Shown here piece by piece: positions 50,166 to 61,766 of a DNA stretch of 64,000 nucleotides (positions within the stretch are counted from its first letter, which is position 1; each line of letters begins with the position of its first letter). Under the pieces are notes generated by a model. The model had not been told where the DNA came from. It ran no database searches and saw nothing but the letters and a program-made list of their open reading frames with translations. The translations under genes and the position numbers were made by a program. This DNA comes from Anopheles merus (taxonomy: Eukaryota; Arthropoda; Insecta; Diptera; Culicidae), in the NCBI RefSeq assembly GCF_017562075.2, contig NC_054083.1, positions 46,780,942-46,844,941 of the forward strand, read 5' to 3'.

Positions 50166-51176
50166 AGCAGCCGGATATTCTGGTGTAGCTATAAGAAGGT
50201 CAAGTCCGCGTGAGAAACGAACCCGTTCGGTAGAAGTTTGTATGTCCATCCAACAGGCCAACAGGACACTGTGTTGCAGTGTTCGGAGCATGAGCAATGG
50301 ATCACGATCACGATGTTTTTGTGTTTGAATTTTTTTTAACGAGTATTGTTGTGTCATACCATTTTTGTTTTTAGTCAAAACTGTTTCCAATATAAATAAT
50401 GCACGCATTCAACAACAGTATGTAACAGTACAAGGTACTAATTTATAAGTACCTTACAACGACATACAACAAAAAACGGTCATAAATAAACGCACAGCTA
50501 AGCGTCATCATTCAATGGGTTGGCTGTCACAAAGCACAATCATCAATGGAAAATGCAGGATTTTAATTGTTTGCCATCTCGAACGAATGCAGCAAAATCC
50601 AAAACGAATATCAATCCTGATAGTGTTTTACCGTATTTCTCCCCTACGCCTTTTTTCCCATTCGGGTCATTCCACGCTGTTCCATTACAGTTGATGAATA
50701 GAGAGACGCATTCGTTCGCGCAACTCCCACCAGGAAGGCAACAAACCCACGAGCATTCCCATATCGTACCAGCTCAGTTTGGAATTGGATGGCAGCCACA
50801 GCTACCGACATTGTGCTCATCTGTCTATTAATAAAGCTTGACAAATTGTGAGCGAGATGATAGTTTGCTACCGCGCTACATTTCTCGTTGGCAGCGAAGC
50901 AAGGGTTGTTTTCCCCACGAGCTTGTTTTTCCTTTCTTTTTTTTTTTAATCACAATCCACAATTGGTACACGATTTATGAGCAGTTCTTTGTTTACAGCA
51001 CCATTTATTAGAAAATGTAGATTAAAAACTGCAGCACGCTTCGCCGGTGCACATACGGGGGCTAGCGATCTCGAATCCAATTTCGCTGTATGAAAACTTT
51101 TTGCAAAACAACATGCTGATCGATTTCGTTCCCATAATACTATTTGTACGTGGTATGATGTATGGTTGCTGGAATT
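50166..51176. other. Upstream region of the 51.2 kb homologue
   Basis: AT-rich; no gene or repeat recognised apart from the core promoter that follows. Confidence 0.6.
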
Positions 51177-51214
51177 TATAAAAACCCTGTGAACCGAGAG
51201 CGGAAAAAGGCAGT
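51177..51214 (+). promoter_or_regulatory. Core promoter of the 51.2 kb homologue (TATA + initiator)
   Basis: TATAAAA at 51177-51183 is followed by CAGT at 51211-51214. The spacing of 34 bp is close to the usual TATA-to-initiator distance. It predicts a 5'UTR of about 31 nt before the ATG at 51243. Confidence 0.6.
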
Positions 51215-51242
51215 ACGTTTAAACGTGTTTTTGAGGCGCAAG

Positions 51243-52001
51243 ATGAGGCCCATTACTGTGTTGCTTGGGGTGCACCTTCTCAGCACCTTCCTGCTCGGGC
51301 TAGTGCAGGCTCAAAGTGGAGTAGCTGAAGCCAGCATCTACCAGTACCAGTTCGTGGTAGCTATTACCTACGCACGGCAGCTTCACGGTAATGGAGTGAT
51401 CCTGTCGAAAAGATGGATCCTATCATCCGCCAGCACGTTCTACAGGTACTCGTTCACCGAGTACACGGTAGCGGTCGGTGCTGAAGACTACCAGAACGAA
51501 GCCACCTGGTACGAGGTGGAACATGGCTACAAACATCCCAAGTACATTGGTTCGGACTATAACATTGCGGTGGTGCTAATTCGCGGCAGTATCGAGTACA
51601 GTTCCCGGGTCCAACCCATCCATCTGCCCGCCAGCAATCCGGACGGGGTCGCGGCGGCAACAATGCTTTCGTTTGGTGGAAGTGACGAACGCCAGGCCCA
51701 TCTTCGGCAGGTCAAGCTGGTGCTAACGACGGATCAAAGCTGTATCGATCAGCAGGCAGATTTCCGGGCCAAGCAGTACATCTGGGATGGTGTGGGGTAC
51801 TGTGCGCTGCCCGAACCGGACCGAACTACGAACGATCTGTGGCACACCGCGACGGGAGCTCCGATTGTGGCGGACCGGGTGCTGTATGCAGTGTTTGCCA
51901 AGCATGAGGCAGGTGACCACAGGGGGCAGGAGGTTGCTACACGCATTTGGCACTTTAAGGATTGGATCACGACCACCACGGACGTTTCGTGGGATTATTA
52001 A
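51243..52001 (+). CDS. Secreted serine protease homologue (predicted pseudoprotease)
   Basis: Intact 252-residue single-exon gene. The start at 51243 (MRPITVLLG..., signal peptide to about residue 24) is chosen because a TATA box at 51177 and a CAGT initiator at 51211 place an upstream in-frame Met (51162) before the transcript begins. The activation motif QIGG of the paralogues is lost here. The catalytic His is Ser64 (SSAST), Asp105 is retained (SDYNIAV), and the catalytic Ser is Thr204 in TATGAP, where Asp194 is Ala as well. Cys167 and Cys187 are the only mature cysteines. It shares the KHPKYIG, VQP and GAPIVAD blocks with the other two cluster members, so the three are tandem duplicates, with this copy the most diverged. 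Non-catalytic by prediction; role unknown. Confidence 0.92.
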   Translation: MRPITVLLGVHLLSTFLLGLVQAQSGVAEASIYQYQFVVAITYARQLHGNGVILSKRWILSSASTFYRYSFTEYTVAVGAEDYQNEATWYEVEHGYKHPKYIGSDYNIAVVLIRGSIEYSSRVQPIHLPASNPDGVAAATMLSFGGSDERQAHLRQVKLVLTTDQSCIDQQADFRAKQYIWDGVGYCALPEPDRTTNDLWHTATGAPIVADRVLYAVFAKHEAGDHRGQEVATRIWHFKDWITTTTDVSWDY

Positions 52002-52084
52002 GGGGTGATGAGTAAGAATGTTTGGATAACGCCAGTCAACGCGAACGTAGTCGCAAGCGAAAAAGCTTAGCCAATTTTACTTTA

Positions 52085-52090
52085 AATAAA
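52085..52090 (+). terminator. Polyadenylation signal of the 51.2 kb homologue
   Basis: AATAAA 84 nt after the stop codon. Confidence 0.6.
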
Positions 52091-54710
52091 GAATTAATCA
52101 ACTTCATACTAGCAATTAATAAGTGCTCTATCACGACACATTATTTATTGAATTAAAGAATTTTTCCCAAGAAATTCTGACTGAGTTTAGCTCTAATTAA
52201 GCACGATCACCTAACAAATAAATCTTTATTATTCCTTAAACCCTTTCCATTATCCTGTTTTCACCAGCTTTTCAGCGAAAAACAAGTTTCATTTTACACA
52301 TAATGAAATGAAACATTCTCTATCAATCAACCGTTCAACCGATGCTAACGCCCTAAATTTCAACTCATCGTGATGCGTCACTTTAGTTACCACAAAACCG
52401 ACACTCCACAGAACCGACACCCTGCTCTTCCTGTCCTTTGATATAACAAGAGGACACAACAAGCACATTGGTCAGCACATTTTTTGCCTCATTCTTCTTC
52501 CCGTGCTCTACACTACAAAAACATTACACGTCGCTCTGCTTCCTAGAATCGGAATCATTTGCCCTGCTAACCCACTTAGACTGTGCACTGCTAAACGTTC
52601 ACTCGCACCGGAAAAGGTACAGGAAACGACCACAAATGATTGTATTCCGGCTTCGGTAAGCAAAATAATTGTTGACATGAATGCAGAGAGCGTAATGCTA
52701 CTTTTATCGTCCTACCGGTGCCCATCCTACGCAAACAGTGTTGCTTGTGGGTCGCAGGGTCAACCCGGATCGGTAAATATTGTACGGCACGGGGTGAGCT
52801 TTTCGGACAGCTCATCGGACATGGGCGCTGCTCCCACGTGTCGTTCGACTAGTATCAAATTATAGATTATGTTACAATCTCTCTTCTCTTGGTAAATACA
52901 GAAAATGGTGCACTAGCATGAGTTTGGAGCAAGAAGTTCGTCCAAAGCTGTACATAGTTTTCCCGAGGACAGTCCAGTGTCGTCAGTAGCAATAAACGAA
53001 CACGCTTGTCAACTTATCTGCTCTTCGGTGGAAAAGTTTCAGCAACTGTCCGAGAACCTGTGCTGTGTGCTATATAAAGAAACTCTTCATCTCAAACTTG
53101 GTGCAGGTCAAAGGTTAACGAGAGCCAGCCCTTTTGTGTCAAGAAACTGTGTGCTGCGATATATTCAGCGAATATGCTGCAGATAATCCCATCCGCAGGT
53201 GTCATTGCATTTCTTACAAAAGCCACCACCACTGACAACGACAATCATCGTCGTTTTAGCACATGCCAACCACTGGGACGGCAAATTCATCTTCACGCTC
53301 CAGTCCCGAAATAGCAAAGCGACGAAACAAAAGGGTGCACCAGCCAAGCGGTGGACGTCACATTCACTCTGGCCTGGCTGACTCTGGTCGAGCTAATGGT
53401 TGCCTGTTCGTCAACGTCATCGGTACACCTGAAAAGCTGAAAACTTTGACACCCGAGCGGATAAGAAACACTTCACGTGACCTCATTCAACATAGATGTC
53501 GATGGGAAGATGGGAGGGGAAAACTCGCATTCACCCACCGCTTGGTACAATAACCTGTGTCCGAGATGGAGCGCAACGGACACTCAACAGCTACGATAGC
53601 AACAGTGCAAGCTTTCGACAATGAACATGCAGGCCAGCAAGCTGTTGACAGTTTCAACAATGAAATAATAAGCGTGAGGAAAGCGTACAGCATAGAAAAA
53701 CATAGTTAATTTTTAATGCCCCTCATATACCATTCTTTTCCCCCTGCAGCCGAAATGTGTTTAAACTCACCCCGGAATGGATGGATGGACAGGGAAACCA
53801 CATTTTTTGGAGAAATAATAATCCCACCGCAGTAAATCCACCGCAACACACACACACACACGGTGGTGGCCTTCAACCTTCCTCCCAGCCACGAACGGGC
53901 CGCTGTCAGCGTTTGACACCCGCCCGTAGCTCGTCGTATTGTCCGTTTTGGAGAGTCACTTTTATTGCTGTCAGTATTTTATCCCAGCTTCAATGGAGAT
54001 AATGGAGGCATAAAATTGATAACGAAACGATAACATTAATAACCCCCAACGGTTCGTATCTCCCCGAGACCGAGAGAGAGAGAAAGAAAATCGACAAACA
54101 AAGGGAACGAAAACAGACATTAGCAGCAACAGGACACAAGCTCACCGTCCTGAATAGACGGCCAGGAGTTTGTAGAGCCGTAATAACACTCGGAACCACA
54201 CACAACAACAAAAAAAAACACGAAACTGAAAACACCGCTAACAGAGCACGAATCATGAACCACTCATGGGATGGTCTCAGGAAAGCTGGTGAACCAGCTA
54301 TTAAAATCTTGTTAACATGGTTATTTATTAGCACCAGTCGTAAAAGCAGCCGGCCGTCGGCGCGCGGACGTTACGATTCATTGCCTAAATCTTTAGCCAC
54401 CACCGGAGTCTCTGACCGATGGCTGACTGGTAACGACCGGCGACCGTGAGAGCGACAGTACAGCTGGAAAATGACACCGCAACATTTCCACGGTTCTCCT
54501 CGACCACACAGCCAAAAGTAGTCAGCGGTGAAATAAATGGGCCTTTGGTTTTTTGTTTTGTAAACACCTCACTGCCCTCACAGAGGAATAAAACACGCGT
54601 TAGGACAGCAAAACATAAGCACCAAAACTCCTCCCGTCATCCCACCTCGTTTTTCGATCAAAAAGCAACGACCGTTGGTAACGTTGGATCTCTTCTACTG
54701 TCGTGCAAAA

Positions 54711-54720
54711 CGCCTAAATG
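54711..54720 (-). promoter_or_regulatory. Su(Hw)-like right half-site
   Basis: Minus strand CATTTAGGCG only; the left half has diverged. Confidence 0.3.
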
Positions 54721-54794
54721 TAGATACTAAATAAATGTCAATAAAATTGATAAAGCAACCGACCGCCCGAGTGTCGTCTGTCTTGTGTATTTTT

Positions 54795-54837
54795 GTGTAT
54801 GTGTATGTGTGTATGTGTGTGTGTGTGTGTGTGTGTG
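54795..54837 (+). repeat. (GT)n microsatellite
   Basis: GT/GTAT repeat followed by a pure GT run. Confidence 0.95.
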
Positions 54838-55451
54838 AATGTTGGAACATATGCTACCCACATACGGTTGATCTCACTTCGCCAATTTGAAAAAGCCAAT
54901 CGGAAGAGCTTAGCCTCCAGGAAGGGAGACGGTGCCAGGATTAGTGTAGTTGCAAGACGCTCCGTAATGGACCCGGGGTACTGTTTTTCTACGCCACTCG
55001 AAACCATCAATGACGTCGGTTGCTTCCTGCCCCTTCCCCTTTGCCACCCTGCTGCCTGTGCTGCCGTGCTTTATTGTGTCGCAGTGTGCACTGTGCACGC
55101 CGTTGGAAAACTTTATCGTTCTCGTCTAGGCAACCGGTTTCCGACGCCGACGACGGAAGGGTTCGATGGAAGCGCCGGCAACGGAAGCATATGATCCCTT
55201 TTAATGGACAATATTTTATGCTTCATCCCGTGCATGAACGATGCTTCACCGGTACGTGTAACGTGCTTTGACGTGTTGTTTGCACATGTGCAACAGTAGG
55301 GTTGAAATTGTATTAAAAGTAGAGTAAATTATAGTAGAAGTAGAGAAGAAAGACTATAATTTAACTACATTTGCTCTATAATAGGTCAATGAAAAATGCA
55401 CATTTCACTGACTATTGCTACATTCAAATAAAAGTTTTTTTGTGACAAATA

Positions 55452-55468
55452 TTGCATACATTTAGGCT
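55452..55468 (+). promoter_or_regulatory. Su(Hw)-like motif
   Basis: TTGCATACATTTAGGCT, tandem with a looser copy 10 bp on. Confidence 0.6.
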
Positions 55469-55478
55469 CAAACCGGCA

Positions 55479-55495
55479 CTGCATAGCTTTAGGCT
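55479..55495 (+). promoter_or_regulatory. Su(Hw)-like motif
   Basis: CTGCATAGCTTTAGGCT. Confidence 0.5.
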
Positions 55496-57129
55496 GCCAC
55501 ACAGAATCTTAAGCTGTAATTAGGATTTTATTTATTAAAAAAATAGATTGCTCCAACGCTCCTTTAATTTCCTATTTTAAATTCTAACAAGCTTGTCTTC
55601 TCTTGCGGAAGCATTGTTTCCTTTTCCAGGTCACTGCTTCGCAAGCTTTATCCACTTTAAGCAAATCTCGTAGCAAAAATCATAGCTACCGTTCTAATCC
55701 AATATCATTTGTATTCCAAAACTTCCGTTATGATGTTCGCCGGCTACACTCGAGCTGTTTTCGAGAAATGTGCCTTTTGCAGAAGGCAGAACGCACCCTC
55801 CCACTCTCGCTTCCCCATTTGTTTCCCCCCCATTTTCGTTATTGAAACAAGGAGCAAACTTACCAAATATCCTACGAAACGACACCGTCCGCAGACAGTA
55901 CACACCGAGCACCGAGAACGGTGACAGACGGACCCTATTTCGCCATTGGCTCCCGGCAATAAACTCCATTATCCTTATCGGAACCTAGACGCAAATGAAT
56001 GCCCAAACGTGCAGCTTAGATGACGTCTGCGTCTTCGGTGAACGCACACACAAGAACACAGAAACATGTGTACATACACTCATACAGGCATCATTCCCTA
56101 TGCTACCAAAATTCAGGCCACAACTTCAGTGGAGAGAGAGACAAAAAAAGCTTCCAATCTGTGAGTCGGTGCTTAGCCGTACATGCACGCTAGCCTCGGT
56201 GTGACGAACAACCAGTGCTTCCGTGGTACGAGCTGTACCGTACATGCCGAAAATCATTCGCATTGTTCCCAGCTGTCCGGTTGACGGCAAACTGATGATG
56301 AAAATCGTCACCTTAGCCACAGCCATTTTTTCTCGTGACAAACTGTTCAGCCAACCAATCCCCGAACAATCCGCCCGACGACTGACTTTAAAACCCCCGG
56401 CCAACCGCCGGAAACAAGCCGGGCCAAATCTTCAAACGAGTCGGAAAATCATACCATTCATTCGTCATCGTTCATGTCCGGTCGGTTGTGCGGGCTGTGG
56501 CGTTGGGCGTGGTGCTCAAGAATGTTTCGAAACTTGCACGTCCAAAGCCTTATTTCTTTCTCACGCTGAATGCGTTAGAAATGAAAGCAAGAACAAAAAG
56601 AAAAGGTTTCAAGAGAACAGAAAGTGCCCGTTCTGTTTTCTTTTTTTTTTTCTTCTCCTAAGCCAAATACGTGACACATCAAATGTCAGACGCTTTTCGT
56701 TTCACTTTTTTTCTCTCTCACTCACACTCTTTTCGTTTTGCATTCAGTTCCGTTCCATTCAGTGTTCAAAATCAAAAGCATGTCAGCCTGAAGGCAAATT
56801 CAATAGTTATGTTTTTCAAAAACACCGAAACCATAGTGCTTGATGGCCTGTGCCTTCCCGACCGGTCAGCGTACGAACGTATCAACGGTGCAACGGTTGA
56901 AATCTTGGCCCACGTGGCCTTTGCGTGCGGCAAATAGTAAAGTTTTTTTTCCATTCAACAAAGATGTGAGGACTAAGAAGCCTATAGCTTTAAAATTAAT
57001 GCTCTTTAAAATAGTAAATGAAAATTTTTACTTTAAAATGTATTAAAAGGTGATTTTGTATGCTTTGTCACTATTTGTCATATGTTTACAATGGAAAAAC
57101 TAACAATTTCCTTTTGGTGCTCCGCTAAG

Positions 57130-57146
57130 AGCCTAAATTTATGCAA
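57130..57146 (-). promoter_or_regulatory. Su(Hw)-like motif
   Basis: Minus strand TTGCATAAATTTAGGCT; first of two good and two degenerate (57268, 57387) copies on the same strand. Confidence 0.55.
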
Positions 57147-57205
57147 TAAAGTGCTTTATTTTACCTTTTTTACTGGTTATGTAAAAACAAAGCAATTGTG
57201 CTTAA

Positions 57206-57222
57206 CGCCTAAATATATGCAA
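57206..57222 (-). promoter_or_regulatory. Su(Hw)-like motif
   Basis: Minus strand TTGCATATATTTAGGCG. Confidence 0.6.
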
Positions 57223-59719
57223 ACAAAATAATTCGAAGCGGTTGATCGTAATACCTTCGATTTGAAGCTCCTAAAACTATGCTTCAATGTTACCACTTTT
57301 CTCTGCATAATGCTATATTAACAGTTATTGCTCCAAGCCCAAATACCAAGGAATGAAATGCCACTTGCTTCATTGTTAAGCTGCAATGCTTAAAAGCATG
57401 CAATTGCTAATCGTACAGCATTGCAGCACAAATGCCATCAAAATCCTTCTCCTGTGTGCTCTCACAAACACAGCAAACGAAAATACTTTTTCTATCCTCC
57501 GAACCAAAAGACCATTAAAGTCATAAAATGATGATTCCCTGCTCTCGGAAAACCGGTAACTCGGTAACACAACACAGCCCCACCCCTGCCCATGGGTCAC
57601 ATGGGCAATCAGTGCCGGCCCGAAAGAGCTTCAGTTTCGTCGAAATCGATTGCAGGGCAGTTTATGGTAAGTGTTCACCGGGGAGCCGTATCGGCAAAAT
57701 AAATAATGCATTACTTAATTATTTTCGGCCCAAAACCCTGATCGATCGACACTGCAGCCCGGGGATGTTTGTAAGCATTGCCTTCCTTCGCTCCACCCCC
57801 CCTACACAAAGTGTCTACTGCTGGTGTCTGACGGTGGGCAAACACTGACCTGGCCAATGTGACTGCAATTGCCATACTGAGGAACAAGAGAGGGAAGATC
57901 AACCAGTGGAGAGGGGGTTGAGCTTTAACTGTTCCGTTCCGATTTCTTGTGCCGAATTTTAGCCAGGGGATTGGTTAGCGTGGTATGGTTGGTTATTTAA
58001 CGATCTATTTTCACGATAAAACGGACATTGATTCCAATGAATCGATTCGTTTGCAATCATTCGGCCAAACGATAAGGGCTCCCGCAGGTACGATTGAATG
58101 TTTGGTAAAATTTTGTACGAAAACCATTGCACCTTCCACAAACGTGATTCCATATGCCATTTCCAACCGCTTTAATATGACTGTAAATGCCCGCTCTGCT
58201 ATCAAAAGTGCACAATATTTGGTCTAAAAATGTGTTGTTGACATCCAAGGTTGCATATTAACAGGCGTTTTCACCAAAATATTGCATACTTTCTGCTTTA
58301 TTCACGAGCAGAACCCCATACCATTACGCTTCGGTCTAGTAAATTTGATTCCCGTGTTTCGTTTCCAGGGCACAAGGCCCAAAATAGCCCATTTATCTCT
58401 GCGCGTCTTATTTGCATCCCCCCTCCTCAAAACCCCTTGCCGTGGCAAAGCAATTAAAAGAGTGAAAAACAAAAGTGAAACAACACACCATGAATGTCAT
58501 TTCCAGCTCGAACACATTATTTGCTCGCCCGTGTACTATGCCTCAGCGCCCCCTCCCCCCCCCCCCACCAACCCCAAACACCAACCTCCATTCTGCATCG
58601 CATTCAGCGTTTCATTTGCAGAAAATAATTATTAAAATACAACACGCTCGCGAATCACGCTTGACAGGCGAGGAATTCCTCGCGAGATTCGAATCAAAGC
58701 CCGAACTCACAGCCTCAGTCCGCACACTACCACCGACTACACCGATTTAAGAGATTTTTACCGACGCGGCAGGGTTGTACGGCACCACCCTTCGGCGCTC
58801 GAACCGTCACGGTTCGGAGCGATCGCATTTTTGAACCAAGCGAACGAACGATCCCGATCCCGAGGGTTCCGGGTCCGGTTCAGTCAACCGTGTTTCCCAA
58901 CCGAGCATATTTTCACCGTAAAACAAACCGTCCCCTACCGCCACCCATCACCTCCCGAACCCGTCGGAGGAAAATGTTTGATTGCACACGAAACCATTAT
59001 CGCACGGGTGCAAATAATTGAAATAGTAACTCAGCGGGACACCGGCACAAACACAGCTCGCCAGATTTGCTCGGATCGAGTGCGAAAAAAATACAACTCC
59101 AACCGGGCGGCCGGCGACTGGCAAAAGATCTGGTCACGCAGCACTGAACGGGCAAGGGGTAGCGCGGATCTGCTGCTGCGTGCTGCGTGGACAGCGACCG
59201 GTGTTGTGTTTGTTTCGACAGATAGATAGTAATTTTCAACCCTTTGCCCTACCCAAGCGGGTAAATGATGACGGCGAAATGGTTGTTGCCAATCGCAACA
59301 AACGGGATGGGGCCAGTATCGACCGGGCCGCTTCGGGCCGGAGATGAATAGATATTGCAATTTCTTCTGATGTCTCTATTTTAATTAACACAAACTCCAA
59401 TTTCCGGGTGCGTAGCTGTGTAGAAAATGCTGTCGTAACTGTGTCGGCATACAATAAAAAATGGTTGAGCTTGATCGTACGATATATAATATGGGAGAGA
59501 AAATGCCACATGATTTTAATAGTTTTTTTAAATATCCTACAGTACAATGGAAGAGTGCTAAACGAAAGGCGATTACTGTGTGCCATTTTGAAACCAACAG
59601 GAAAACTTAAAGAGCTTTTATGATGTGTCTTTAATCCGATTAGCTCGCTCTTATTGAGGCTATAAAAACGACCAAGCAAAAACTACCTTACCTATAGTGG
59701 TATAAGACGCTGCTGGGCA

Positions 59720-59733
59720 GCGCCCTCTGCTGT
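59720..59733 (-). promoter_or_regulatory. CTCF-type site
   Basis: Minus strand ACAGCAGAGGGCGC matches 13 of 14 positions of the same CTCF core. It is oriented towards the site at 11970. Confidence 0.5.
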
Positions 59734-60286
59734 AAACATTGAGAATTATGAATCACTAAGAAAAGCACTGCTGTCATTTGAGGCAGTAAAAGTGTATACA
59801 GTATGAAAAATACGATCGAATAAGCATCAATTGAACACATAAAATCATCCATAACTACAAACAACTACTAACAGCTGTACCTACGTCAACCCTTCCGAAA
59901 CATTTTATAACTACAGCAGGTTGTAGTATGTGCAAAACTATTAGCACTCTGCTACTAACACCACTAAACAGTGATTAAACATGCTCAACCCCGGCCACAG
60001 ATGGCTCGGCAAAATCACCAAGCTCCGGCAGCTGCCCACCGGAAATGTGTATGCGTGTGTGTTTCCGACCCATCCCCTCCATTGTCCGCACACAAGCAAC
60101 CACAAAAGATGCCCCACCCCGACGCTGAGCGTGAAAGAAACCGAGCTAATTTCCCCTTCATAACTCACACCCATTATCGTGCATTTTGTTAACATCGGCC
60201 CCATTACGATGCGCCTCACGTGCTCGTTACCCACTCGTGTCGCGGAAGTTGTCGATGGAAAATTAGATTAGCTCTAATAATTGCAC

Positions 60287-60308
60287 CACACACACACACA
60301 CACGCACA
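60287..60308 (+). repeat. (CA)n microsatellite
   Basis: About 10 CA units. Confidence 0.9.
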
Positions 60309-61351
60309 GGGAGAGAGTGACACATGCCCATAATATACGTGACACTGTTTCAGGATGTATGTTCCGATGCGTTACCCCCTCCCGTTTGGCAGCGCCGTGA
60401 CGAAAATGGTGGCCGCATGAATGAGAATTCCATTGTTTCCCATCAATTGCCGTTTGATCGACGATAGCGAAACACTCTAATTGCTCCCGAACCAATGATT
60501 AGAGACTTGATACGCCCCGGGACCCCCTTCACTCGCTGGGCCTCCCCCCAAGGGCTGGCAGTGAACGCACGTAGTGATCATCCCCAGCACAATATAGCAG
60601 CCATTTTGTGCGTGTCTGTTTTGTCTGCGCGTGTGTGTGTGAACATAGGCAGCGATAATGCGTCATTGCTTTGATTTGATTAACAGTAGACCCCTGTTCC
60701 CCGGTCCCCTTCGGTGGTTGGGAGCCTTTCCGGGCCATGCGTCAAGATAGGGACTGTGGATCGCGTTCGGTTCGGTTGGCAATTTATCGCGGGCCAGATT
60801 GCGGGACGAACGCAACCACTTTGCAGTCAATTGTGTGGACGGTGTACTCTTCAAGCATGCATTCGATCTGATAGTATAATAGTTTATAATGGCGTGCTTG
60901 AGCATAAGATGAAGCATTCAAGCAAGTCCGCGCAATGGCTCACCGTTTCGGCAGTAAACTATCGCGCTAATGTCTGTGTTAAAGGTGCGCTGAATGGTCT
61001 CAAGATTAAGCACACCCGGGTGGCCGGATGATTTGTTTGTGCGTGATTAGCTATCAATTCTGGTGTTTATCTGTACGCTGCTGGATACAATTAGGCTTTC
61101 ATACTATTATCAATCCATTTCATTCTCTTCGCTTCACACAATAATAAAATTAAAGCAATAGATTAAATCAAAAGATAATAATTGCACCACACGTGACTAA
61201 AGGCGCTTTGTTATGCTAAGTAAATTGTTGGCCTAAACTATAATAACTATTTTTCCTAGCATTTCACTAATTAATTGGACTTTAATAAACATTACAGGTG
61301 TAAGCACCTGCCACAACATTAAAACTAAATTAAAAACTAATCTGAATTTAT

Positions 61352-61368
61352 TTGCATACTTTAAGGCG
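61352..61368 (+). promoter_or_regulatory. Su(Hw)-like motif
   Basis: TTGCATACTTTAAGGCG, tandem with 61402. Confidence 0.6.
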
Positions 61369-61401
61369 ATCCATCTAGACATACAACCGGCAGCACTCTT
61401 G

Positions 61402-61418
61402 GTACATACATTTAGGCG
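61402..61418 (+). promoter_or_regulatory. Su(Hw)-like motif
   Basis: GTACATACATTTAGGCG. Confidence 0.55.
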
Positions 61419-61546
61419 CCGACTTTATTATTAGGTATTTTATATGCAAGCCTATCTTATCAGCGATCAATCTAACGACCTATCCAAAATAAGACTAATT
61501 TGAACGTAGAAGGGGGAACGAAATAGCATTAAATAGGTTATTTTAA

Positions 61547-61754
61547 GAGCCGGTCTCATGGTACAGCCGTCAACTCGTACGACTTAACAACATGCCCGTC
61601 ATGGGTTCAAGCCCCAAATAGACCGTGCCGCCATACGTAGGACTGACTATCCTGCTATGGGGGGAAATCAATAAGTCACTGAAAGCCAACCCCACAAGTG
61701 AGTTGGCAGGCTTTGACCGGCATCGGTTGTTGAGCCAAAGAAGAAGAAGAAGGA
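61547..61754 (+). mobile_element. SINE200, full length
   Basis: Complete copy with A box TGGTACAGCCG (61559-61569), B box GGTTCAAGCCC (61604-61614) and an AAGAAGAAG tail. A perfect 12-bp target duplication, AGGTTATTTTAA, is at 61535-61546 and 61755-61766. Both internal Pol III boxes match consensus, so this copy could be transcribed. Confidence 0.9.
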
Positions 61755-61766
61755 AGGTTATTTTAA

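Larger units (their letters stand above)
52091..61534. other. No supported gene
   Basis: GC-rich blocks at 54.9-55.2, 56.3-56.5 and 58.65-59.35 kb alternate with AT-rich motif clusters at 55.45, 57.1-57.4 and 61.35 kb. A donor-like ATG|GTAAGTG is at 57667. Confidence 0.5.

Noticed and set aside
61559..61614. tRNA gene suggested by A and B boxes
   Set aside because: The boxes belong to the tRNA-derived SINE; no cloverleaf or acceptor stem.
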